64,000 nt of DNA, taken from NCBI RefSeq assembly GCF_024199005.1, contig NZ_JANATA010000011.1:1-64000 (forward strand). The letters run 5' to 3'. The stretch's first letter is position 1. The number at the start of each line of letters is the position of its first letter. Shown here one piece after another: positions 27,914-41,780 of the stretch. Below the pieces are notes generated by a model. The model was not told the origin of the DNA, searched no databases, and worked only from the letters and a program-made list of their open reading frames with translations. The position numbers and the translations under genes were made by a program. This DNA comes from Opacimonas viscosa (GTDB lineage Bacteria; Pseudomonadota; Gammaproteobacteria; Enterobacterales; Alteromonadaceae).

Positions 27914-28660
27914 TTAGCTTTGTTTTAATGCTTCTGCTTTGTGTTCATTTACCCACATGGCGGTCGCACCACAAATAGCAACTGGCATAACAAGAAAGTT
28001 CACAATCGGAATTAACGCGCAAATATTTACCATAATACCAAAACTAAACGTGAGAGATTTATCAGTTAAAAGCTGTGTTTTCATTTTATTAAATGGGACT
28101 TTGTGGTTATCAAAAGGATAATCTGCGTACTGTACTGACATCATCCAAGCACTAAATAAAAACCACAAAACTTGACCTATAATTGGCAATAAAAAAAACA
28201 AAATTAAAAAACCAATGGCTCGAGGTAAATAATACGCTAATTTGGTAAATTCTCGGCCTATAGTACGTGGGACATCTTTAATGATATCCATTACAGAAAA
28301 GTCACTGATGACTTGTCCTGTAAGGTGTGCTTCTACTTTCTCAGCTAATAAGCCATTAAACGGTGCGGCTATCCAATTTGCTAAAGTGCCAAAGATAAGC
28401 GCGAATATTAATAAAACACTGATGACGGCAATGGGCCATAATAGGTAAACCAAAGCTTCTTTGAGCCAACCCAACCAGTCAGGAATAAGTGCGATAGTGT
28501 AGGTTATATAATATGCAATTTCGCCAAACAAAAAATAGAAAGCACCAACAAATAAGAGAATATTAATAGTGAGAGGCACCAGGACAAAACTACGTAACCC
28601 TTTGGTGTTTATGAGGCGGAAACCTTGCAAAAAATAATCAATACCAGATGCTTGAGACAT
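27914..28660 (-). CDS. cysZ: Sulfate transporter CysZ
   Basis: CysZ is an inner-membrane protein that takes up sulfate for cysteine synthesis. The 248-residue protein has several long hydrophobic segments (LVPLTINILLFVGAFYFLFG; WPIAVISVLLIFALIFGTL; AIGFLILFFLLPIIGQVLW; FGIMVNICALIPIVNFLVMP) and the family signature AAPFNGLLAEKVE. It is divergent from zipA, as in Vibrio and relatives, and its stop codon abuts that of the HELAH gene (convergent). Confidence 0.92.
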   Translation of the reverse strand: MSQASGIDYFLQGFRLINTKGLRSFVLVPLTINILLFVGAFYFLFGEIAYYITYTIALIPDWLGWLKEALVYLLWPIAVISVLLIFALIFGTLANWIAAPFNGLLAEKVEAHLTGQVISDFSVMDIIKDVPRTIGREFTKLAYYLPRAIGFLILFFLLPIIGQVLWFLFSAWMMSVQYADYPFDNHKVPFNKMKTQLLTDKSLTFSFGIMVNICALIPIVNFLVMPVAICGATAMWVNEHKAEALKQS

Positions 28661-28842
28661 ACTTACTCCTTTGTGAACTTAGTATTATAATTATATCGCG
28701 ATAAAACGCAGTGTTAATTTGTTACTGAGTTTGTCAAATATGGTCTTCTAACAAAGCATAATCCGCTTCCACTGTTATTTTTGTCCAAGGATATTGCACA
28801 ATATGCGCTCGACGTTTGGGCGCGAAAGATAGTACAATAAAA

Positions 28843-28920
28843 ATGATTGGGTTGTACGCAGCACTTATTTTTCTCTTGGTGTTTTGGCAGTTACGTTACC
28901 AGTATAATAAAAAAGGTTAA
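28843..28920 (+). CDS. Possible 25-residue membrane peptide upstream of zipA
   Basis: ATG at 28843 opens a 25-codon frame ending at a TAA five bases before the zipA ATG. The predicted peptide MIGLYAALIFLLVFWQLRYQ (then YNKKG) has one hydrophobic helix and a basic C-terminus, like many bacterial membrane microproteins. The ribosome site is weak. It could be a leader peptide coupled to zipA or a chance frame. Confidence 0.3.
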   Translation: MIGLYAALIFLLVFWQLRYQYNKKG

Positions 28921-28925
28921 TTTCC

Positions 28926-32400
<3,475 letters not shown>

Positions 32401-32499
32401 CGCCTCTGTGTTTTTCTCTTCTGCTTGATTAATTTTTGTTTTATCAAAACTTAGTGAGAAAACCTCTTGCTCGGAACGGCAGTAATGTCGCGCGTTAGT

Positions 32500-33021
32500 T
32501 CATTTTTTCTTGAGTTTGGCGCGTCTCGCTCGCCAAGCTCTAAACACAGATACCCGCCATAAAATATTCATACTGACATAGCCTAGTGTGCCAAAAAATA
32601 CTGAACATATGGCACAGCCTAAAAGAAATGCAGGGCCGATCGTGCTTAAACTCTCCACCAGCCATGTCCAAGAAAGCTCAAAAGTAAAATCCTGCATATT
32701 CGTCCCAAGTATCCAAGAACCGATTTTATAAGCCAAAAAGAAGATAGGAGGCATCGTCAGTGGATTAGTTATCCAGACCGTAGCGACTGATAACGGTAGA
32801 TTAACACGCATGGGAATGGCTGCCATTGCGGCTAACCACATTTGAAATGGTACTGGCCAAAAGGCGAAAAATAGACCTACACCAAAAGCGCCAGAGGCCG
32901 AATGTCTATTGAGATGCCATAAATTTGGGTCGTGTAACAAACTTCCGAACAGTTTCAGGAATTTTTGCTCTTTGATAGTGTTGTGGTCTGGCAAATACTT
33001 TCTAATAGTCTTTTTAGGCAT
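32500..33021 (-). CDS. DUF2062 family membrane protein
   Basis: The 173-residue product (from the ATG at 33021, MPKKTIRKYLP) has the DUF2062 pattern: an N-terminal LHDPNLWHLNRHSASGAFGVG motif, then FFAFWPVPFQMWLAAMAAI, and ITNPLTMPPIFFLAYKIG, with a last hydrophobic segment (IGPAFLLGCAICSVFFGTLG) and a very basic C-terminus. The function of this inner-membrane family is unknown; some related proteins are fused to glycosyltransferases. Its start codon shares the CATG tetranucleotide with the divergent comEC start. An in-frame TTG at 33045 is an alternative start. Confidence 0.85.
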   Translation of the reverse strand: MPKKTIRKYLPDHNTIKEQKFLKLFGSLLHDPNLWHLNRHSASGAFGVGLFFAFWPVPFQMWLAAMAAIPMRVNLPLSVATVWITNPLTMPPIFFLAYKIGSWILGTNMQDFTFELSWTWLVESLSTIGPAFLLGCAICSVFFGTLGYVSMNILWRVSVFRAWRARRAKLKKK

Positions 33022-35491
33022 GTTTAAACAACTTATATCCACCAAACAAAGGAAAAGGTATCAATTAATTCAAGGTGGATGCGGGTTTATCTTGGTTTTA
33101 CTTAGTTTTACGATATGGCGAGAGTTTCCGTCCACAACACACCTTGCTATTATATGTGTGATACTTGGGTTAATCTACTGGAAATTACGTCAGACTTTAT
33201 ACTTAGGTGCTATTTTAGGCTTTGTCTACCTTTTTTATCTGGCTTCTCCTTGGTTATTGTTACAAGAATATGTGGAAACCAACAGAGTACAGCAACTGTC
33301 GGTAGATATATTATCTGTGGTTATTCAAGCAACGGGAACACGTCGCCACACGACAACAACCTTGCCAGTAGTATCGCCAATCCGACATGAAAAAGTGGCT
33401 TTTACGGCAAAAGTAAATGATCCATCATCTGCTTTGTATCATCAAACCGTTAAACTGTCATGGTACTACAAACAGGATGACCATAAGACACCATCGTTAC
33501 AAGTTGGTGACACCTGGTCACTTAATGTCAAATTGAAACCTTTGCATAGTTTTCGCAATGCTGGCGGGTTCGATTATGTAAGGTACTTGCTGGGACATAA
33601 AATGGTTGCAACCGGTTACGTGCGCCAAGGGGATAATCATCTCGTACGGCGTTCAGTAGCATTACGAGCTGACGTTATCGCTTTTGTCGAACAACATTAT
33701 GGCCACTACCCTTGGGTCAATGCATTGCTGTTTGGACAAAAAGTCACATATGACGAAAATATACGAAAACAAATACTCATTGCAACAGGTACTGCCCATT
33801 TATTTGTCATATCAGGTTTGCATGTTGCGATTGTTTTTGGGAGTTTTCTGGCCGTATGGAAATGTTGTCTATTGACCTTATCTCGATTTACGTCCTCGCC
33901 AAACAAGGTTAGGTGGCACAATCACTTTTGTTTAATCACCAGTTTTTTAGGCGTCTTAGGTTATGCCTACATGGCAGGCGGAACCGTCCCCGTTTTCAGA
34001 GCGACTTCGGTTTGTGCACTGTGGGTCATTGTGCAAATACTTCATATCCGCATAGTGAGTTCTCAGTTCCTAGTGTTAACCATATTGATTATATTGATGG
34101 TATCTCCTTGGGCATCATACCAAGTTGGTTTCTGGCTCAGTTTTGGCTCAGTGGGTTGTATTATGTTAATTGCTTGGTTTTTGCCTTCTACCCCTAAAGG
34201 CTTCATAAAAAAAGCAATTTACACGCTCAAATTACAATGTTTATTGAGTGTTCTGTTGATCCCTATGACGTGGTGGTTTTTTGGGCAGGTAAGCATGGTG
34301 AGTATGGTTGCAAATTTACTCATGATACCTATTTTTGCAGTATTTGTAGTTCCTTTACACCTGGTGACTTTGGGAGTTATTTTAGTCGATTTCACTCTCA
34401 TGACGGTTTTTTCCTCATCGTTAATGGATGCCTTTGCCCTCAATTTAATAGCAGGCTGTAATGCTGTGCTAAATTGGAATTTTTATTTGTTGGAGTGGCT
34501 TTACTTACCCCAGCTAGTTTTTACAGAAGTGAGACCTGTCTTGGTGGCTTGGTTAATTGGAGGCTTTTTTGTAGTGGCACTTATGTATATTCGATATTGG
34601 CGGCTAGCAGGTGGGGGAGTGTGTATCCTTGGACTGGTGTCATGGCACGGGGTGTACCAGCAAAATATTACTACATTTACTGTGTTAGATGTTGGTCAGG
34701 GCAGTGCCGCTATTTTACATCAAAACAACGCGGCTGTTATTTTTGATGTAGGTGATGCGTTTTCATCTCGTTTCAATACCTGGAACAATGTCCTTTATCC
34801 CTACATAAAAAGCCATCAAATAACTGAAATTATAGCCGTTTATATTAGTCATGCAGATCGTGATCATGTGGGTAGCCTAGCTTATTTGAGAGAGGCGTTC
34901 CCGAATACGCCCATCTATCGTCCTTTGCCCAAAGCAGCAGAAATTCACGATGATAAAATCTACGATTGTAGTACAGCACAACCCTCATCCACGTTATTTA
35001 CAAATAGCCAACGTGCCGGTGTTACGCTAGATATTTTATGGCCTAAAGATGAAAATCACTTATCGAATTTGAGTAAAAATAATACCTCTTGTGTGCTTTC
35101 TGTGACGGTAGGTAAACATAAAATTCTCTTACCTGGTGATATAGAATTCATAGCTGAAAATGCGTTGTTGATGAATTATCCCGTTGAGTCTTCCACGGAA
35201 CTAAAACACCATGTTTTACTCGCACCACATCATGGGAGTCGGACATCATCTCAGCGAAACTTTGTTACAGCAGTGAATCCAGAGCACGTCATTATTTCAT
35301 CAGGGTATCTCAATCGTTGGCAGTTTCCTCATCCTGGACCTTTAGCTAATTATCGCCATGTTAATGCTCTTATTAGCAATACCGCACAGGTAGGGTCCGT
35401 ATCATTGTCTTGGGACGGTGCAGATAACTTTCTGGGGACTCAGTATTTTATTCGTGATGTTCAGCCTCGTTGGTATCGCCCGTATGAGTAA
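33020..35491 (+). CDS. comEC: ComEC/Rec2 family DNA-uptake channel protein
   Basis: ComEC-type proteins form the inner-membrane pore for single-stranded DNA uptake in transformation. The N-terminal part has hydrophobic segments and the OB/DUF4131 region. The central Competence domain begins near LLFGQKVTYDENIRKQILIATGT (33726 on) with HLFVISGLHVAIVFG. The C-terminal metallo-beta-lactamase-like domain has FTVLDVGQGSAAIL, SHADRDHVGSL and HHGSRTSS. I place the start at ATG 33020, giving 823 residues; an upstream extension to 32909 lies entirely within the divergent DUF2062 gene. It precedes msbA, as in many gammaproteobacteria. Competence of the organism is not shown by this gene alone. Confidence 0.9.
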   Translation: MFKQLISTKQRKRYQLIQGGCGFILVLLSFTIWREFPSTTHLAIICVILGLIYWKLRQTLYLGAILGFVYLFYLASPWLLLQEYVETNRVQQLSVDILSVVIQATGTRRHTTTTLPVVSPIRHEKVAFTAKVNDPSSALYHQTVKLSWYYKQDDHKTPSLQVGDTWSLNVKLKPLHSFRNAGGFDYVRYLLGHKMVATGYVRQGDNHLVRRSVALRADVIAFVEQHYGHYPWVNALLFGQKVTYDENIRKQILIATGTAHLFVISGLHVAIVFGSFLAVWKCCLLTLSRFTSSPNKVRWHNHFCLITSFLGVLGYAYMAGGTVPVFRATSVCALWVIVQILHIRIVSSQFLVLTILIILMVSPWASYQVGFWLSFGSVGCIMLIAWFLPSTPKGFIKKAIYTLKLQCLLSVLLIPMTWWFFGQVSMVSMVANLLMIPIFAVFVVPLHLVTLGVILVDFTLMTVFSSSLMDAFALNLIAGCNAVLNWNFYLLEWLYLPQLVFTEVRPVLVAWLIGGFFVVALMYIRYWRLAGGGVCILGLVSWHGVYQQNITTFTVLDVGQGSAAILHQNNAAVIFDVGDAFSSRFNTWNNVLYPYIKSHQITEIIAVYISHADRDHVGSLAYLREAFPNTPIYRPLPKAAEIHDDKIYDCSTAQPSSTLFTNSQRAGVTLDILWPKDENHLSNLSKNNTSCVLSVTVGKHKILLPGDIEFIAENALLMNYPVESSTELKHHVLLAPHHGSRTSSQRNFVTAVNPEHVIISSGYLNRWQFPHPGPLANYRHVNALISNTAQVGSVSLSWDGADNFLGTQYFIRDVQPRWYRPYE

Positions 35492-35575
35492 ATATCTGCT
35501 TTTTATTTCGTTATATTGGCCCTTAGGTTACAATAAACAAACAATTTCAATTAATTACAAAACTGACATAAGATC

Positions 35576-37342
35576 ATGACACCCGTTCCCGTATCAAGTA
35601 ATTCTCAAAAAACGGTTGATAAACATCTAGTGCGTCGTTTCCTGACGTATTTGACTGGTTTCAAATTGTATTTCGGTATAGCCGTTATTGGCATGATTGG
35701 CTACTCTACGGTTGACGCTTTTGTAATAGCCCAATTACAACCCATAATTGATGAAAGTTTAGGTAAAGGTGAGTATGAATTTTTACGTATGGCTGCCTAT
35801 CTGATTATTCCCTTGTTTATCCTGCGGGGAATTTTTAATTTTATGGGGACTTATACGCTAGATTGGATCAGTGGCCGAGTTGTGATGCGCATGCGTCAAG
35901 AACTGTTTTCTCGCTACATCCACTTACCGGTGAGTTTTCACGATCAACACTCCAGCGGTACGCTCATTTCTAAAGTAACGTTTGATACTGAGCAAGTCGC
36001 TAAAGCAGCTGGTAAAGCACTCCTGACATTAGTTAGGGAAGGGGCCTTGGTCGTCGGTTTATTGTTTGTCATGTTTTATTACTCCTGGCAGTTATCCCTG
36101 ATATTTCTTTTGATAGGGCCGGTCGTAGCCTTGATAGTTGCCGTGGTGAGTAAACGTTTTCGTCGCGTCTCAAAAAATATCCAACAAGCCATGGGGAATT
36201 TAACAACTGCGGTAGAACAAGTTGTCAAAGGTCATAAAGTGGTCTTAATGTTTGGTGGACAACAACGCGAACTTGAGCGATTTCAAGCTAAGAATAATTT
36301 TAATCGTCAACAAACATTAAAGTTAACGGTGGCAAAAATCCTCAGTGTATCGAGTATTCAAATTATTGCCTCCATCGCACTGGCCGTGGTTTTATTTATT
36401 GCGAGTACGCCAGGTCTAGTTGAGTTATCAGCGGGTGTATTTACAAATGTTGTAGTGTGTATGACGATGTTACTTAAACCATTAAAACAAATTACAACCG
36501 TTAACACAGAATTTCAAAGAGGGATGGCTGCCTGTGCGAGTATCTTTGCGATATTAGATGAGGCCGAAGAGAAAAACACAGGGCAACAACACTTCACTAA
36601 AGCACAAGGTGCTATCTCATTCACCGGGGTAAATTTTTGTTATCCAATGAAGACCACCAACGCACTGACGGATATTTCATTTACAGTAGCGCCGGGTCAA
36701 ACCATTGCCTTAGTGGGAAGATCAGGCAGTGGTAAATCGACTATTTCCAATTTATTAACGCGTTTTTATGATCCGCAGTCTGGCGTCATTAAAATTGATG
36801 ATGTGCCACTACCGGATATTGAACTCACAAGTTTACGTCGGCAGTTTGCCTTGGTCTCACAACATGTCACATTATTCAACGATACCATTGCGAATAATAT
36901 TGCTTATGGGACTGATGTGGCGGTTAGTCGTGAGAAAATTATGGATGCGGCTGAACGTGCGCATGTGCTTGAGTTTGTAAACGCACTTCCTGAGGGCATG
37001 GATACATTAGTAGGAGAGAATGGCTTGATGCTTTCTGGTGGACAACGTCAGCGTATAGCCATTGCCAGAGCGCTGTTACTAGATGCACCTATTCTTATCC
37101 TAGATGAAGCAACTTCAGCACTTGATACTGAGTCCGAACGCCTTATCCAAGACGCACTAGATACCTTACAACAACGTTGTACCAGCTTTGTTGTTGCCCA
37201 TCGTCTTTCCACGATAGAAAATGCTGACTGCATTTTAGTGATTGAACAAGGTGCTATTGTAGAACAGGGTAAACATAGTGAGCTACTCGCACTCGATGGT
37301 GTGTATGCTAATCTGCATAAAATGCAGTTCTCTGATGCGTAG
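35576..37342 (+). CDS. msbA: Lipid A export ATP-binding/permease protein MsbA
   Basis: MsbA flips core-lipid A across the inner membrane. The N-terminal half has six transmembrane helices, and the C-terminal half an ABC ATPase with Walker A GRSGSGKST, signature LSGGQRQR and Walker B ILILDEATSALD followed by the H-loop VVAHRLST. The length of 588 residues is standard for the half-transporter. It heads msbA-lpxK-ycaR-kdsB, all for lipid A/KDO metabolism. Confidence 0.97.
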   Translation: MTPVPVSSNSQKTVDKHLVRRFLTYLTGFKLYFGIAVIGMIGYSTVDAFVIAQLQPIIDESLGKGEYEFLRMAAYLIIPLFILRGIFNFMGTYTLDWISGRVVMRMRQELFSRYIHLPVSFHDQHSSGTLISKVTFDTEQVAKAAGKALLTLVREGALVVGLLFVMFYYSWQLSLIFLLIGPVVALIVAVVSKRFRRVSKNIQQAMGNLTTAVEQVVKGHKVVLMFGGQQRELERFQAKNNFNRQQTLKLTVAKILSVSSIQIIASIALAVVLFIASTPGLVELSAGVFTNVVVCMTMLLKPLKQITTVNTEFQRGMAACASIFAILDEAEEKNTGQQHFTKAQGAISFTGVNFCYPMKTTNALTDISFTVAPGQTIALVGRSGSGKSTISNLLTRFYDPQSGVIKIDDVPLPDIELTSLRRQFALVSQHVTLFNDTIANNIAYGTDVAVSREKIMDAAERAHVLEFVNALPEGMDTLVGENGLMLSGGQRQRIAIARALLLDAPILILDEATSALDTESERLIQDALDTLQQRCTSFVVAHRLSTIENADCILVIEQGAIVEQGKHSELLALDGVYANLHKMQFSDA

Positions 37343-37360
37343 CGATAAAGGAGTTTTCGC

Positions 37361-38332
37361 TTGAGTTTTATCGAAAAAGCGTGGCAAAACAATTCGACAT
37401 GGTTGTGGCTTTTATGGCCTTTATCAGTGATTTTTCGTTTGCTCTCAGGACTTAGACGCTGGTTATTTAACGTTGGTTTATTAGCTTCAGAGCGCTTATC
37501 GATTCCTGTAATTATTGTTGGCAATATTTCTGTTGGAGGCAATGGTAAAACACCGGTGGTCATCGCCATTGCAGAGTATTTGCAAGCACAAGGGTATCAA
37601 CCAGGGGTTTTATCACGAGGTTATGGCGGTACTTGTACTGATTTTCCACATTTGCTCACACCTGCTTGCTCAGCTGATTTAGTGGGCGATGAGCCCGCTT
37701 TAATGCAAGGTCGCTTGGGTATTCCCGTTGTGATTGACCCAGATAGGGTTCGTGGTGGAAAGCTTTTGGCGCAAACGTGTGACGTTATTATTTGTGATGA
37801 TGGGTTACAACACTATCGTTTACAAAGAGACATTGAAATCGTCGTTATGGATGAACGGCGGCTGGGGAACGGTCAATTACTCCCAATGGGGCCTCTGCGA
37901 GAGGGGGCATGGCGCTTATCCTCTATAGATTATCTCATTGTGAATAACAGCATAGCGCGTACAGAGCAAGAAGTAGAAATGCAATTGATACCCGGTAAGG
38001 TTTGTTCCTTTGCGTCTAGCGAAACAACTTCTGTACCTGATTCTTTCTCCACGGCCATAGCTGCAATTGGCAATCCGAAACGTTTTTTCCAATATTTATC
38101 AGATAATGGGTTTACTATAGAGTCAACTCAGGCTTTTCCAGATCATCATCGATATCAGCCTGAGGACCTTGATACTCAAGCCACCATCATAATGACTGAA
38201 AAGGACGCAGTTAAATGTAAAGCATTCGCCTCAGAAAATTGGTTTTACTTACCTGTAAGCGCTCGGTTTAACAAAGATTTTCTGGTTCGTTTGGAACGTT
38301 CCCTGCTTGCCTTAATAAGAAATAATAATTAA
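37361..38332 (+). CDS. lpxK: Tetraacyldisaccharide 4'-kinase
   Basis: LpxK phosphorylates the 4' position of the lipid A precursor disaccharide at the inner membrane. The P-loop is VGGNGKTPVVIAIA, and the catalytic stretch CDDGLQHYRLQRDIEIVVMD is clear (listed by its DDGLQHY core). The 323-residue length is normal. Translation appears to begin with TTG at 37361 behind AAAGGAG. Its stop codon directly abuts the ycaR start. Confidence 0.95.
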   Translation: MSFIEKAWQNNSTWLWLLWPLSVIFRLLSGLRRWLFNVGLLASERLSIPVIIVGNISVGGNGKTPVVIAIAEYLQAQGYQPGVLSRGYGGTCTDFPHLLTPACSADLVGDEPALMQGRLGIPVVIDPDRVRGGKLLAQTCDVIICDDGLQHYRLQRDIEIVVMDERRLGNGQLLPMGPLREGAWRLSSIDYLIVNNSIARTEQEVEMQLIPGKVCSFASSETTSVPDSFSTAIAAIGNPKRFFQYLSDNGFTIESTQAFPDHHRYQPEDLDTQATIIMTEKDAVKCKAFASENWFYLPVSARFNKDFLVRLERSLLALIRNNN

Positions 38333-38536
38333 ATGAGAACATTTGACAAAAGACTATTACAAGTATTAGCGTGCCCGGTTTGTAAAGGGCAAGTTATTTT
38401 ATACACCAATGATAATATTCAAGAATTGGTTTGCCGTTTTGACCGACTTGCATTTCCTATTCGAGATGCAATACCCGTTATGCTAGAAGAGCAAGCACGC
38501 ACTCTGAGTCTAGAAGAACTTGATAAGGTAAATTAA
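38333..38536 (+). CDS. ycaR: Trm112-family small protein YcaR
   Basis: This 67-residue protein of the Trm112/UPF0434 family has the sequence [16 protein letters not shown], then [22 protein letters not shown], exactly the YcaR pattern. Its bacterial role is uncertain; eukaryotic Trm112 is a methyltransferase partner. Only C-P-V-C and one further cysteine remain of a zinc-ribbon. It is sandwiched between lpxK (no gap) and kdsB (one-base gap), so it is translated with them. Confidence 0.93.
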   Translation: MRTFDKRLLQVLACPVCKGQVILYTNDNIQELVCRFDRLAFPIRDAIPVMLEEQARTLSLEELDKVN

Positions 38537-38537
38537 T

Positions 38538-39311
38538 ATGCAATTTGTGGTGGTGATCCCAGCTCGTTTTGGTTCTACCCGTTTTCCTGGTAAGCCTTTG
38601 GCAATGTTGGGGGATAAACCAATGATCCAACATGTTGTCGAACGAGCAAATAAGGCTCAGGCCTCACAGGTTATTGTCGCAACGGATGATCAGCGAATCG
38701 CTGATGTGGTAACAGGCTTCTCTGGAGATGTGGTGATGACTCGTGATGACCATGAGTCGGGAACCGAACGTCTGGCCGAAGTCGTCAATATTTTAGGTCT
38801 GCCAGATGATACGATTGTGGTGAATGTGCAAGGTGATGAACCTCATATTCCAGTATCTATCATTACCCAAGTCGCACAAAACTTAGCGGCTAACCCTCAA
38901 GCAGATATGGCGACCTTGGCATGTAAAATTAAATCCACTGAAGAGTTGTTTAATCCGAATATTGTTAAAGTTGTCACAGACCGTTTTGGGTTGGCATTAT
39001 ATTTTTCTCGCTCAGTCTTACCATTTTCACGTAAGGATATGCTGGCGGGAGAGTCGGTCGCTCCGACCGAAGCAATTCACTTTGCTGACTTACCAGATAC
39101 TTATTTGCGTCACATTGGGATTTATGCATACACAGCGGGCTTTATCAAACAGTATGTCGCCATGGAAGCAAGCCCTTTAGAGCATATTGAATCACTCGAA
39201 CAGTTACGTGTGTTATATCATGGTGGGCGTATTCATGTCGATGTAGCCCTTGCGACACCTCCTCCTGGGATTGATACCCCCGAGGATTTGGTCAAAGCAC
39301 AACAACATTAA
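38538..39311 (+). CDS. kdsB: 3-deoxy-manno-octulosonate cytidylyltransferase
   Basis: KdsB activates KDO as CMP-KDO for the inner core of LPS. The nucleotide-binding start [37 protein letters not shown] and the C-terminal [11 protein letters not shown] are all family motifs. The length of 257 residues is slightly above the E. coli enzyme (248). It ends the msbA-lpxK-ycaR-kdsB cluster and is convergent with rimO. Confidence 0.97.
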   Translation: MQFVVVIPARFGSTRFPGKPLAMLGDKPMIQHVVERANKAQASQVIVATDDQRIADVVTGFSGDVVMTRDDHESGTERLAEVVNILGLPDDTIVVNVQGDEPHIPVSIITQVAQNLAANPQADMATLACKIKSTEELFNPNIVKVVTDRFGLALYFSRSVLPFSRKDMLAGESVAPTEAIHFADLPDTYLRHIGIYAYTAGFIKQYVAMEASPLEHIESLEQLRVLYHGGRIHVDVALATPPPGIDTPEDLVKAQQH

Positions 39312-39390
39312 GTACATATTGTTTAAAGCTTTTCTTATACAGGCTAAAGGCTAACAGACTTAGTGCTAATTCGGGATGTCGCAAACGCCA

Positions 39391-40872
39391 TTAGGAGTTG
39401 GCTTCATCCTCTTCACCTTCGTCATCCTCGGGGATAACAACACCCCAGATATCGTGTTCATTAGCATGTATGATTTCAGCCCAAACTCGGTCGCCAGGCT
39501 CAGCCGCAAAGAAATTATTCAAATGTACGACGCCATCTACCTCGGGAGCGTCAGCATAACAACGTCCTACAGCTCCTTCGGCATTTACTTCATCAATTAC
39601 AACTAAATATTCTTGGCCAATACGCTGTTGTAACCTAGCAGCACTAATTTCACTTTGCACTGCCATAAAGCGTTGCAGTCGCTCCTCTTTGACACTTTCA
39701 GGAATATGGTCAGGTAAATCATTGGCTGTGGCACCAGCAACAGGAGAATAGGTAAAACAACCCACACGATCTAATTGTGCCGCTTTTATGAATGTTAGCA
39801 ACTCTTCGAATTCTTCTTCTGTCTCGCCAGGAAACCCGACAATAAAAGTAGAACGAATGATAAGTTCAGGACAGATGGTCCGCCATTTTTGGATACGCTC
39901 TAATGTCCTATCTGCACTACCTGGGCGTTTCATTAACTTTAAGATACGTTTAGATGCATGTTGTAAAGGAACATCAAGATAAGGCAGTATTTTACCTTCA
40001 GCCATTAACGGGATTAAATCATCCACATGAGGGTAAGGGTAAACATAGTGCAACCTCACCCACATGCCTAGTTTGCCTAGTTCAGCACACAAATTATTCA
40101 TGTGCGTTTTCACTGGCATACCATCCCAAAAATCCGTCTTATGCTTCACGTCCACACCATAGGCACTAGTATCTTGTGAGATGACTAACAACTCATTGAC
40201 CCCTGCCGCCTGCAAACGCTTAGCTTCGTTGAGGATGTCCCCGACAGGTCTGGAATCCAATTTCCCACGCATTGAAGGAATAATACAAAAAGTACATTTG
40301 TGATTACAGCCTTCAGAAATTTTTAGATAAGCATAATGACGAGGTGTTAATTTAATGCCATGGTCTGGCACTAAATGTAAATAGGGATTGTGTTCAGGTT
40401 TTGGTAAATGCTCATGGACTTGGGCAACGACAGATTCGTAAGCATGAGGACCTGTGATAGACAGTACATTTGGATGAACTTCGCGGATTTCATCTTCTTT
40501 GATCCCCAAACACCCTGTTACAATAACTTTACCGTTTTCTTTTAATGCTTCACCAATCGTGTCTAGTGACTCTTCTACAGCGGAATCGATAAAACCACAA
40601 GTATTCACAATGACCAAATCAGCATCGTTATAAGTAGGGACTACATCGTAACCTTCGGTACGCAGTTGAGTTAGAATACGCTCAGAGTCGACTAGGTTTT
40701 TGGGACAGCCTAGAGAAACAAAACCAATTTTAGCATTCAGTTTTACGGGTTTAGAAGTATCATTAGAGAGTTCTTGAATATGAATGGATTGAGCTTCAGC
40801 TTGTTCTGATAAAACCTTTGGAGGATTACTCAAGGTAGTTGTTTGTTTGGGTGTAAACTTTTCAACAGTCAT
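39391..40872 (-). CDS. rimO: Ribosomal protein S12 methylthiotransferase RimO
   Basis: RimO adds a methylthio group to Asp88 (E. coli numbering) of ribosomal protein S12. The N-terminal UPF0004 domain has [12 protein letters not shown] and [13 protein letters not shown]. The radical-SAM cluster motif [15 protein letters not shown] follows, and a C-terminal TRAM domain binds the substrate. I chose ATG at 40872 ([10 protein letters not shown]), with GAG at suitable distance, which leaves an unusual N-terminal extension of about 45 residues ([19 protein letters not shown]). A still longer start at 40932 has no better support. The C-terminus is very acidic ([12 protein letters not shown]). Confidence 0.95.
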   Translation of the reverse strand: MTVEKFTPKQTTTLSNPPKVLSEQAEAQSIHIQELSNDTSKPVKLNAKIGFVSLGCPKNLVDSERILTQLRTEGYDVVPTYNDADLVIVNTCGFIDSAVEESLDTIGEALKENGKVIVTGCLGIKEDEIREVHPNVLSITGPHAYESVVAQVHEHLPKPEHNPYLHLVPDHGIKLTPRHYAYLKISEGCNHKCTFCIIPSMRGKLDSRPVGDILNEAKRLQAAGVNELLVISQDTSAYGVDVKHKTDFWDGMPVKTHMNNLCAELGKLGMWVRLHYVYPYPHVDDLIPLMAEGKILPYLDVPLQHASKRILKLMKRPGSADRTLERIQKWRTICPELIIRSTFIVGFPGETEEEFEELLTFIKAAQLDRVGCFTYSPVAGATANDLPDHIPESVKEERLQRFMAVQSEISAARLQQRIGQEYLVVIDEVNAEGAVGRCYADAPEVDGVVHLNNFFAAEPGDRVWAEIIHANEHDIWGVVIPEDDEGEEDEANS

Positions 40873-41000
40873 AGATAACTCAATATTAAACAAGGAACAT
40901 AATGTTCTAAACGGATAGAAATTTGATGTCATTCCAAATATACAAATTCATATATTTGGAGGTCTCAAACGATGGTCGTATTATACAGGAAGGGGAGGTG

Positions 41001-41699
41001 CTAAGTAAGGGTTGTTGTAACCTGAATCGGTAATAAAGAGAGGTTATCTTCAAGCCATTGCGCCATTGTCTCAGTATCTTGAATACAAATTGCCCCATAA
41101 GAAGTTGAGATCAAATCCAAGGAAATGAGTTTTTTGATTGCTTTATGAGCAGATAATACGGTTACACCGAGCCTTTCAGCGCAATCACTTTGCCGCATCT
41201 TTATCACATTATTACTGTGCATTAAGCTGGCTTGGTAGAGTATTTTGGCTAACTGTACATGTGTGGGTAGCCTTAGTACGTCGTCTAACCGTTCTAATGT
41301 TACATGCAATTTAACTGCTAATGAGCCCAATAAAAAAGACAGTATCTCGGGATGTTCAGTACTCAATTTGTGAAAGTTCGTTTCAGAGATATGGTATATC
41401 TCACAGTCGGTTAAGGCCTGGGCATTATGCGTTCTAGGTAAATCTGCAAATAGCGTGAACTCACCAAATGTATCGCCTTTTTGTAATACAGTAGCAAGTT
41501 GATACTGTCCATCCACACCGTAATTACCAATTTTGACTTCACCACGAACCACAATTGATAAACCTGGTTTATAGTCACCACGGTCGTGTATTTGGGTACC
41601 TTTGTTAACAAATCTTAACACTGAATATTCACGGCAAATATCGAGAAAATCCTGATTAAGTAAGGTTTTGGATTTTGCTATAGAGGTGGATTTAAACAT
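41001..41699 (-). CDS. Crp/Fnr family transcriptional regulator
   Basis: The 232-residue protein has an N-terminal cyclic-nucleotide-binding fold (DRGDYKPGLSIVVRGEVKIG, then GDTFGEFTLFADLPRTHNAQAL, where the E and R of the phosphate-binding cassette are kept) and a C-terminal winged helix (MRQSDCAERLGVTVLSAHKAI). No Fnr-type N-terminal cysteine cluster is present, so it is probably not an oxygen sensor. It is not Crp itself by sequence. It is divergent from the sterol-desaturase-type gene, 81 bases apart, and may control that gene; this is inference. Confidence 0.85.
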   Translation of the reverse strand: MFKSTSIAKSKTLLNQDFLDICREYSVLRFVNKGTQIHDRGDYKPGLSIVVRGEVKIGNYGVDGQYQLATVLQKGDTFGEFTLFADLPRTHNAQALTDCEIYHISETNFHKLSTEHPEILSFLLGSLAVKLHVTLERLDDVLRLPTHVQLAKILYQASLMHSNNVIKMRQSDCAERLGVTVLSAHKAIKKLISLDLISTSYGAICIQDTETMAQWLEDNLSLLPIQVTTTLT

Positions 41700-41780
41700 A
41701 AATTTAACAAAAATATAGAAGTATATATTTAAGTATCATAGAGATTTGCTAACCTCATTGCAACAAATAAAGAGGTCCAT

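Noticed and set aside
32909-33019. N-terminal extension of comEC
   Set aside because: It would start with TTG inside the divergent DUF2062 gene and adds residues unlike a ComEC N-terminus; ATG 33020 is preferred.
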